Source: Rhodobiaceae bacterium (GTDB lineage: Bacteria; Pseudomonadota; Alphaproteobacteria; Rhizobiales; Tepidamorphaceae). Taken from it: 64,000 nucleotides of DNA. The position numbers were made by a program, and so were the translations under genes. Within the stretch, counting starts at the first letter, position 1, and the number at the start of each line of letters is the position of its first letter. The stretch is from positions 372,001-436,000 of the forward strand of contig JACKJP010000002.1 of assembly GCA_020637895.1 (NCBI GenBank), in the 5' to 3' direction. The notes under the pieces were generated by a model, which had not been told where the DNA came from, did not search any database, and was given only the letters and a program-made list of their open reading frames with translations. Of this stretch, positions 57,842 to 64,000 are shown piece after piece.

Positions 57842-59317
57842 TTACCTGCCCGCATGATGAGCGACGATGGCTCTGACCGCTTCGACCATGTCGTCTTCCC
57901 GCACCGTCACCTGCGCAGGGCGCGCCTCGCGATATTCATCGCGATCCTCGATCTGACCGGCGATCTTCGCGCCCTCGATCAGATCCTTTATCTGCACCGT
58001 ACCCGCAGCACGTTCATCTGACCCCTGAATGACGACACAGGGGCTGCCGCGCCGGTCGGCGTATTTCATCTGCGCCTTCATGCCGGATGTGCCGAGATAG
58101 AGCTCGGCGCGAATGTCCGCAGCGCGCAGCTTCGCCACCATCGCCTGATAGGCGGGTACCTGATCCCTGTCCATGACCAGCACGACCACCGGACCGAGCG
58201 GCGGCGACATCTCGATCTTGCCGAGATTGGAAAGCGCCGACATCAGCCGGCTGACACCGATCGAAAAGCCGGTCGCAGGCACTTCCTCGCCACGGAAGCG
58301 CGCGACCAGACCGTCATAGCGTCCGCCGCCAGCTACCGAACCGAAGATAACCTTCTGGCCTTTCTCGTTCACGGTCTCGAACGTCAGTTCGGCCTCGAAG
58401 ACAGGCCCGGTGTAATATTCAAGACCGCGCACGACGGAGGGATCGATGCGGATGCGGCCGTCGCCATAGCCGGCAGCATCGATCAGGGCGGAGATCGCCT
58501 CGAGCTCTGAAACACCATCGCCCGGCGCAACGCCGGCGAGCGACTCGATCGTCTGCGCATTGGTGTCCCTGCCGGCACCGACAAGCGCGAGCACGTCGAA
58601 GATCTGCTCCGGTTCAAGCCCGGCGCCCTTCGTGTAGTCGCCGCTCTCGTCCTCGCGACCCTCGCCGAGCAACTGACGCACGCCCTCGATGCCCAGACGG
58701 TCGAGCTTGTCGATCGCACGCAACACCGTCAGGCGCGTCACCGCGTGGCCATCGCCGCCAAGGCCGATGGTCTCCATCACGCCATCAAGCACCTTGCGGT
58801 TGTTGACGCGGATCACGTAATCGCCGCGCGCGATGCCGAGCGCTTCCAGCGTATCGGCCATCAGCATGCAGATTTCAGCATCCGCCGCCGGGCTCGCGGT
58901 ACCAACCGTATCGGCGTCGAACTGAAGGAACTGCCGGAATCTGCCCGGTCCCGGCTTCTCGTTGCGGAAGACATAGCCCTGCCTGTAGCTGCGATAGGGC
59001 TTGGGCAGGCGGTCGTAATTTTCGGCGACATAACGGGCGAGCGGCGCGGTCAGATCGTAGCGCAGCGACAGCCATTGCTCGTCATCATCCTGGAATGAGA
59101 AGACGCCTTCATTCGGCCTGTCGCTGTCGGGCAGAAACTTGCCGAGCGCCTGGGTATATTCGACAGCGGGGGTCTCGACCGGATCGAAGCCATACCGTTC
59201 GAAAACGGCTGCGATCTTTGCCAGCATGTCGCGATAGGCCACCGCCTCGCCGGCATCGCGGTCGGCGAAGCCGCGAGGCTTTGCCGCATCGATGAGATTG
59301 TCCCTGTTCTTCGCCAT
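57842..59317 (-). CDS. hisS: Histidyl-tRNA synthetase
   Basis: This 491-residue class II synthetase has the motifs RYDLTAPLARYVAEN (about 88), YRQGYVFRNEKPGPGRFRQF (about 112-131) and the histidine A-type motif GLEYYTGPVFE (about 295). The C-terminal anticodon-binding domain is present. It is the first gene of hisS-hisZ-hisG. A gap of about 90 bases separates it from hisZ. Confidence 0.96.
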   Translation of the reverse strand: MAKNRDNLIDAAKPRGFADRDAGEAVAYRDMLAKIAAVFERYGFDPVETPAVEYTQALGKFLPDSDRPNEGVFSFQDDDEQWLSLRYDLTAPLARYVAENYDRLPKPYRSYRQGYVFRNEKPGPGRFRQFLQFDADTVGTASPAADAEICMLMADTLEALGIARGDYVIRVNNRKVLDGVMETIGLGGDGHAVTRLTVLRAIDKLDRLGIEGVRQLLGEGREDESGDYTKGAGLEPEQIFDVLALVGAGRDTNAQTIESLAGVAPGDGVSELEAISALIDAAGYGDGRIRIDPSVVRGLEYYTGPVFEAELTFETVNEKGQKVIFGSVAGGGRYDGLVARFRGEEVPATGFSIGVSRLMSALSNLGKIEMSPPLGPVVVLVMDRDQVPAYQAMVAKLRAADIRAELYLGTSGMKAQMKYADRRGSPCVVIQGSDERAAGTVQIKDLIEGAKIAGQIEDRDEYREARPAQVTVREDDMVEAVRAIVAHHAGR

Positions 59318-59428
59318 GATCGTCCGGAATGCGCATGCCGGCGCGGAATGCGCGCGGCTCGCGGCCTACCTAGCCAATGCGGCGTGGATGAGCAAGGCGC
59401 AACGCCCAAAGGAGAGGTGACGAAAGGA

Positions 59429-60151
59429 TCAATCGAAAAGCGCGTCGATGTCATCCTGCGAGGCGACGCCCTCCGCCCCGTCGAGCGCAGGTCCGTTCAG
59501 CAGGGCCGCATCGCCTTCGCGCGCGGGCCTTTCCTCGGCCTCGACATCGTCGAAACCGTCAAGCCCGCCCCAGATGTCCATCATGCGCTCCACCCGTTCC
59601 TCGATGAACTTGAGCGCGCCGACGACCTTGGTGATGCGTTGACCGGTCAGGTCCTGAAAGTTGCAGGCTTCGAAAATGCGAACGACATGTTCCTGGATGT
59701 CGCGCGCGAGATCGCCTTCCGCGCCCCTGAGGGCGGCGACCAGATCGCCGGCCTGCTGATCGATCGTCTCGGCAACCGAAAGGATCGTCTCGGTCGCCTG
59801 CTCCGTATCGGAAACGATGGCGCCAAGTTCGTCGGTGACATGGATACTGTTGCGGTCGCGCAGGCTGTTTCGATGGAGCGTTGCAATTTCGCGCTTGGTG
59901 TCGGCGATTGCCGCCTGGATCTCTTCAAGCTCGCTTTTCAGCTTGCGCGCCTCTGCGAACTGGAGGGCCTGTTCACCCGCCGCATGGTTTTCAACGATGC
60001 GCAAGGCCTCGTCGCTCGCCGGGGCCAGCGCGCGTTGAAGGTCGCCTATCGCCTGAAGGACTTCACGGTGCCGGGCCGCCGCGGCCCCATCGCCATCAGC
60101 CACGCCTGCATTCGGTGCCGCATTCTCGATCCTGAAGCGTCGCTGCAACAT
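59429..60151 (-). CDS. Second CheZ-like phosphatase
   Basis: This 240-residue helical protein has the same catalytic segment as cheZ (FEACNFQDLTGQRITKVVGAL, near residue 170) and the same C-terminal peptide SQDDIDALFD. A coiled-coil stretch (about 70-110) precedes it. I chose the ATG at 60151, with GGGGA upstream. There is no cheY beside it, so which regulator it dephosphorylates is open. It stands alone downstream of a lipid-wall gene on the other strand. Confidence 0.85.
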   Translation of the reverse strand: MLQRRFRIENAAPNAGVADGDGAAAARHREVLQAIGDLQRALAPASDEALRIVENHAAGEQALQFAEARKLKSELEEIQAAIADTKREIATLHRNSLRDRNSIHVTDELGAIVSDTEQATETILSVAETIDQQAGDLVAALRGAEGDLARDIQEHVVRIFEACNFQDLTGQRITKVVGALKFIEERVERMMDIWGGLDGFDDVEAEERPAREGDAALLNGPALDGAEGVASQDDIDALFD

Positions 60152-60405
60152 TTGGCTTCCCCAACAATGGCCGTCTTTGCCGATAATCAGATGCAACGCT
60201 CAGCCTAGCCTTCGTGTTCTTAAAGAACGGTTCACCCTGTTCGTTCATGCGACGTAAACCACGCGGGAAGCTTTTGCCGTCAACCCTAACGCGCGTTAAC
60301 CAGTTCGCCGCTCATTGCCCGGTAAAGTCCGTTCATGACCGGGCGCGGAGGATGGGGCCCCGCCCGGGAACATGTGTGTTGCGTTCAAGTCTGGGGCCAT
60401 TTTCG

Positions 60406-61179
60406 ATGAAACCGATCACTCTTCTGCTCGCCGGGGCAGCCGTCGCGCTGTCGCTGCAAGGCGCCGCGGCGAACGACTATCGCTCTTCGTCTGCGCGGCC
60501 GCAGCCAAATCAGGACATGCCGTTTCCCAAGCTCATGAACTCCATATTCGGCGAACCGGCGCCGGCGCGCGGCATGGCACCGCAGGCGCCCGCCTATCAG
60601 CCCTACCCGCAGGGGCTGGAGCCGAGGCGCGGGGCTGAACCGCGCAGCCGCGCGGCCTATGCGCCAGCGCAGCAGCAGCCGACCCGCTACATGCCGGCCA
60701 CCCCGGCGCAGGCCGGTACGACCACCCCGGCGTTCGATCCCAAATATGCCAAGCAGACGGTCGCCTATCAGGGCGCCGAAAAGCCGGGCACGATCGTCAT
60801 CGATACGAACGAGCGTTTCCTCTACCTCGTTGAGGAAGACGGAAAGGCCCTGCGCTACGGCGTCGGCGTCGGTCGTCCGGGCTTTGAATGGGCCGGAACG
60901 CACAAGGTCACGCGCAAGGCGGAATGGCCCGACTGGCGTCCGCCGGAAGAAATGCGCCAGCGCCAGCCGGGCCTGCCGGAAATGATGCCCGGCGGTCCGC
61001 GCAACCCGCTCGGCGCGCGCGCGCTCTATCTGGGTTCGACGCTCTACCGCATTCATGGCTCCAATGAACCGTGGACGATCGGTCACGCCGTCTCGTCGGG
61101 CTGCATCCGCATGCGCAACGAGGACGTGATGGATCTCTACGAACGGGTTCCCGTCGGAGCGACCGTCAAAGTTATCTGA
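60406..61179 (+). CDS. L,D-transpeptidase (YkuD domain), secreted
   Basis: This 257-residue protein has a signal peptide (about 1-22) and a Pro/Gln-rich region to about residue 115. The YkuD domain follows, with the active-site motif HAVSSGCIRMRNEDV near the C-terminus. It would make 3-3 or lipoprotein-type crosslinks in peptidoglycan. I chose the ATG at 60406, where the signal peptide begins. A terminator-like hairpin follows. Confidence 0.92.
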   Translation: MKPITLLLAGAAVALSLQGAAANDYRSSSARPQPNQDMPFPKLMNSIFGEPAPARGMAPQAPAYQPYPQGLEPRRGAEPRSRAAYAPAQQQPTRYMPATPAQAGTTTPAFDPKYAKQTVAYQGAEKPGTIVIDTNERFLYLVEEDGKALRYGVGVGRPGFEWAGTHKVTRKAEWPDWRPPEEMRQRQPGLPEMMPGGPRNPLGARALYLGSTLYRIHGSNEPWTIGHAVSSGCIRMRNEDVMDLYERVPVGATVKVI

Positions 61180-61203
61180 GAGCCGGGGGGCATCAGAGGC
61201 GGG

Positions 61204-61240
61204 AGGGGATGGCACGCCAGTGCCGTCCCCTTTCCGTTTT
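61204..61240 (+). terminator. Candidate terminator after the L,D-transpeptidase gene
   Basis: AGGGGATGGCAC (61204-61215), loop GCCA, GTGCCGTCCCCT (61220-61231), followed by TTCCGTTTT. The stem has one internal mismatch. The T-run is broken, so termination may be partial. Confidence 0.65.
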
Positions 61241-61330
61241 CAGGGCGCTGTGTCTACTCCCTTTTGCCGGTTGTCGCGGTTGCCGCGCGCCATGTAACAA
61301 TGGCGGCATAAAGGGAGGGAGACTGCGAAC

Positions 61331-62125
61331 ATGCCGGCCAGCGACAAGGAATCCCCGCGCCGCGTTGCGCTGTTCGTGACGTGTCTCGTCGATCTGATGC
61401 GCCCGGTCGTCGGCTTTGCCGCCGTGAAGCTTCTGGGGGATGCGGGCTGCATTGTCGAAGTGCCCGGCGACCAGACCTGCTGCGGGCAGCCGGCATGGAA
61501 TTCAGGCGACCGCGCGGATGCGCAGGCCATCGCGCGCAAGACGATCGCACTTCTTGAAAAGTACGATCACGTCGTCGTTCCGTCGGGCTCCTGCGCCGGC
61601 ATGATCGCGCGGCACTATCCGGAAATGTTCAGCAACGATCTGCACTGGCGCGGACGGGCGGAACGCCTTGCCGCCAAGACACATGAACTCACCAGCTTCC
61701 TGACGGATGTCCTCGGGGTCGGAACCGTCGAAGCGGCGTTTGACGGCGCTGTGACCTATCACGATTCATGCGCCGGGCTTCGTGAACTCGGCATCCGCGA
61801 ACAACCGCGCCGGCTGCTCGCGGGCGTGGACGGACTGTCGCTGACGGAGCTTGCCGACAGCGAAGCCTGTTGCGGCTTTGGCGGCACGTTCTGCGTCAAG
61901 TATCCCGATATCTCGACGGCGATCGTCGACCGCAAAATCGGCGCTGTCGCGGCGAGCGGCGCCGATACCCTGCTGGCCGGCGATCTGGGCTGTCTGATGA
62001 ACATGGCCGGGCGGCTGTCCCGCGAGGGTCACACGGTAAAGGTGCGCCATGTCGCCGAGGTGCTGGCGGGAATGGCGGGCGGTCCCGCCATTGGCGAGGG
62101 CGCCGGCAAGGAGGGCAAGCAATGA
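61331..62125 (+). CDS. lutA: Lactate utilisation protein LutA (iron-sulfur subunit)
   Basis: This 264-residue protein has two CCG-type cysteine motifs (DQTCCGQPAWN, about 46, and SEACCGFGGTFCVKY, about 180) typical of the LutA/YkgE part of L-lactate oxidase. It works with LutB and LutC to oxidise lactate to pyruvate. The stop overlaps the lutB start (ATGA). Confidence 0.93.
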   Translation: MPASDKESPRRVALFVTCLVDLMRPVVGFAAVKLLGDAGCIVEVPGDQTCCGQPAWNSGDRADAQAIARKTIALLEKYDHVVVPSGSCAGMIARHYPEMFSNDLHWRGRAERLAAKTHELTSFLTDVLGVGTVEAAFDGAVTYHDSCAGLRELGIREQPRRLLAGVDGLSLTELADSEACCGFGGTFCVKYPDISTAIVDRKIGAVAASGADTLLAGDLGCLMNMAGRLSREGHTVKVRHVAEVLAGMAGGPAIGEGAGKEGKQ

Positions 62126-63543
62126 AAATGCACTCCGCCGATTTCAGCGCAGACGCAAGGGCGGCACTTGCCGACAGGCAGCTTCAGCGCGCGCTCGGCA
62201 ACGTGCAGCGCGGGTTTGTCGAAAAGCGCCGCAAGGCGCGCGACAAGCTCCCGGAGTTCGACGCCCTGCGCGACAGCGCCAAGGCGATCAAGGACCACAC
62301 GCTCGCCCATCTCGATCTTTATCTGGAGACATATGAGACGAGGGTGAAGGAAAGCGGCGGCCATGTTCACTGGGCCGCCGACGAGGCGGAAGCTCGCGAT
62401 ATCGTTCTCGACATATGCCGCAATGCCGGCGCGCAAACGGTCACCAAGGGCAAGTCGATGATCTCCGAGGAGATCGCCCTCAATCCCTTCCTCGAAACGA
62501 ACGGCCTGACGGTCGTGGAAACCGACCTTGGGGAATACATCATCCAGCTGCGCGGCGAACATCCGAGCCACATCATCGCGCCGGCGGTGCATGTGAACCG
62601 GGACGAGGTGGAGGCCGACTTCCGGCGCCACCATGATTTCCTGCCAGCCTCGCGAAATCTGGAAGCGCCGGAGAGCCTGCTGTCGGAGGCGCGCGGCGTC
62701 CTGCGCGAGAAATTCCTTGCGGCCGATGTCGGCATCACGGGGGCCAATTTCCTGATTGCCGAAACCGGCTCGTCCATCATCGTGACCAACGAGGGCAATG
62801 GCGACCTCACGCAGCTTCTGCCGCGCGTCCACATCGTGCTTGCCAGCCTCGAGAAGGTCGTACCCACGCTTGAAGACGCCAGCCAGATCCTGCGGCTGCT
62901 GGCGAGGTCGGCATCGGGGCAGGAATTTTCGGTCTATACGACCCTCTCCACGGGCCCGCGCCGGCCGGAGGACCCTGACGGTCCCGCCGAATACCACGTC
63001 GTGCTGCTGGACAATGGCCGATCGAAAATGCTCGGCACCGAGTTTCAGGACATGCTGCGGTGCATCCGCTGCGGCGCCTGCCTCAACCATTGCCCGGTCT
63101 ACCACGCCATCGGCGGTCACGCCTATGGATCGGTCTATCCGGGCCCCATGGGCGCGGTGCTGTCGCCGGCGCTGGCCGGCGTCGACAAGGCCGGCGCACT
63201 GCCCAACGCGTCGACGTTCTGCGGACGCTGCGAGGAAGTCTGCCCGATGCGCATTCCGTTGCCGAAAATGATGCGCCAGTGGCGCGAGCGCGAGTTCGCA
63301 CAGAACATGTCGCCTCCAACGCAGCGCTACGGCATCAGGCTGTGGGCCTTCTTCGCCCGGCGCCCGGCGCTATACCGTCTGATGGCAGGCGCCGCGGCGA
63401 GCCTATTGCGCATGATGGGGCGCAATGGGCGCATCGCCAGCCTGCCGCTCGGCGGTGGCTGGACCGCGACCCGCGATTTTCCGGCCCCGCAGGGACGCAC
63501 GTTTCAGGAAATGTGGCGCGCGCGCGGAAAGAAGGTTGCATGA
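62122..63543 (+). CDS. lutB: Lactate utilisation protein LutB (iron-sulfur subunit)
   Basis: This 473-residue protein has the two 4Fe-4S motifs (CIRCGACLNHCP, about 314, and CGRCEEVCPMRIP, about 369) and the LutB signature TKGKSMISEEI (about 109). It is the largest subunit of the lactate oxidase. It begins ATGAAAATGCAC at 62122, and its stop overlaps the lutC ATG by three bases. Confidence 0.94.
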   Translation: MKMHSADFSADARAALADRQLQRALGNVQRGFVEKRRKARDKLPEFDALRDSAKAIKDHTLAHLDLYLETYETRVKESGGHVHWAADEAEARDIVLDICRNAGAQTVTKGKSMISEEIALNPFLETNGLTVVETDLGEYIIQLRGEHPSHIIAPAVHVNRDEVEADFRRHHDFLPASRNLEAPESLLSEARGVLREKFLAADVGITGANFLIAETGSSIIVTNEGNGDLTQLLPRVHIVLASLEKVVPTLEDASQILRLLARSASGQEFSVYTTLSTGPRRPEDPDGPAEYHVVLLDNGRSKMLGTEFQDMLRCIRCGACLNHCPVYHAIGGHAYGSVYPGPMGAVLSPALAGVDKAGALPNASTFCGRCEEVCPMRIPLPKMMRQWREREFAQNMSPPTQRYGIRLWAFFARRPALYRLMAGAAASLLRMMGRNGRIASLPLGGGWTATRDFPAPQGRTFQEMWRARGKKVA

Positions 63544-64000
63544 CGAGCCGGGACACCATTCTCGGCGCGCTGCGCCGTGCGATCGGTCCGGCCGCCAACG
63601 ATGCCGCGCGCAGGAAGGCCGTGCAGACACGCCTTTCGGAACACCCGCGTGGCCTCATTCCCGCACGTGGCCAGTTGCCGGCCGACGAACGTATCGCGCT
63701 CTTCCGGAAGATGCTCGAGGACGTCAGCGCGTCCGTGGAGACAGTCAAAGCCGAAAGCGAAATCCCCGCCGCTGTTGCCGGGTGGCTGCGTCGCCGCAAC
63801 GCTCCGCAAAGTCTTGTACATGGCGCAGACCCCCATATCAGGGACATGCCGTGGCAGGACGAGGCGGAGCTGAAGCGCCGCGAGGGAAAGGCGGCTGGCG
63901 ATGACGTGACCGGCCTTTCACGAGCCGTCTGCGGCGTTGCGGAAACCGGAACGCTCATGCTGCTTTCTGGCCCGGACAATCCGTCGACGATCAACTTCCT
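63540..64000 (+). CDS. lutC: Lactate utilisation protein LutC (runs off the right edge)
   Basis: The 153 codons present start MTSRDTILGALRRAIG and run into CGVAETGTLMLLSGPDNPS, the LutC/YkgG domain. It is the third gene of the lutABC operon, overlapping the lutB stop. The rest lies outside the window. Confidence 0.9.
   Translation, partial: MTSRDTILGALRRAIGPAANDAARRKAVQTRLSEHPRGLIPARGQLPADERIALFRKMLEDVSASVETVKAESEIPAAVAGWLRRRNAPQSLVHGADPHIRDMPWQDEAELKRREGKAAGDDVTGLSRAVCGVAETGTLMLLSGPDNPSTINF

Noticed and set aside
60278..60300. Possible CtrA site (CTAACGCGCGTTAACC) upstream of the L,D-transpeptidase gene
   Set aside because: The half-sites are one base closer than in TTAA-N7-TTAA and the left half is imperfect.

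Overview
The window looks like an ordinary, gene-dense chromosomal segment of a high-GC alphaproteobacterium, most likely of the order Hyphomicrobiales (Rhizobiales). The evidence is the aa3 cytochrome oxidase cluster running ctaC-ctaD-ctaB-coxF-ctaG-ctaE-DUF983-surf1-thrC, the hisS-hisZ-hisG operon, an ialB gene followed by tldD, and the small alphaproteobacterial families DUF2093, DUF4170 and DUF6101. I saw no rRNA, tRNA, CRISPR array, transposase, prophage or plasmid gene. The family or genus cannot be fixed from what is visible.

Layout. 1-6650 (minus strand): cytochrome c oxidase structural and assembly genes, ending in the 5' part of thrC. 6998-11580 (plus): ialB, a frame-disrupted tldD, a CPA2 cation/proton antiporter and a DUF937 protein. 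11590-17326: gshA and rsmE (minus), ubiA (plus), an SLC13-type transporter and a DUF6101 protein (minus). 17556-24908 (plus): an envelope block with pmbA/tldE, cysQ-like, DUF4170, an MsbA-like ABC exporter, a DUF374 acyltransferase, waaA and lpxK. 24905-29308: DUF2093 and xseA (minus), purD and a patatin-like gene (plus), tadA (minus); the last four carry a dense cluster of reading-frame breaks. 29362-30787 (plus): rluB and rsmD. 30788-44907 (minus): pit, a NUDIX hydrolase, mutL, pgi, a pair of M16 peptidase genes, a secreted protein, lspA, ileS, ribF and a MaoC-like dehydratase. 45140-50001: a lone cheY and cheZ (plus), a HAD hydrolase and a degenerate EAL protein (minus), and a sigma-54 response regulator (plus). 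50009-55700: a MarR-GNAT fusion (minus), groES-groEL with promoter, CIRCE and terminator, an Rrf2 regulator, a TauE/SafE permease, a DoxX protein and a small membrane protein (plus). 55697-60151 (minus): hisG, hisZ, hisS and a second CheZ-like gene. 60406-64000 (plus): an L,D-transpeptidase and lutA, lutB and the start of lutC.

How the genes fit together. Most of the window is core metabolism and envelope work. There is copper and heme insertion into cytochrome oxidase, lipid A-Kdo assembly and export, ubiquinone side-chain attachment, histidine synthesis, protein folding, and lactate oxidation. Regulatory elements readable from sequence are a groE promoter with a CIRCE operator, a PHO box at the 5' end of pit, and a nested palindrome between the Rrf2 and TauE genes.

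The most unusual observations are the two clusters of indels (tldD at about 8.48-8.62 kb; xseA, purD, patatin and tadA at 26.5-29.0 kb), which may be assembly errors or real decay, and the reversed PHO box over the pit start. I did not find a convincing new biological system.
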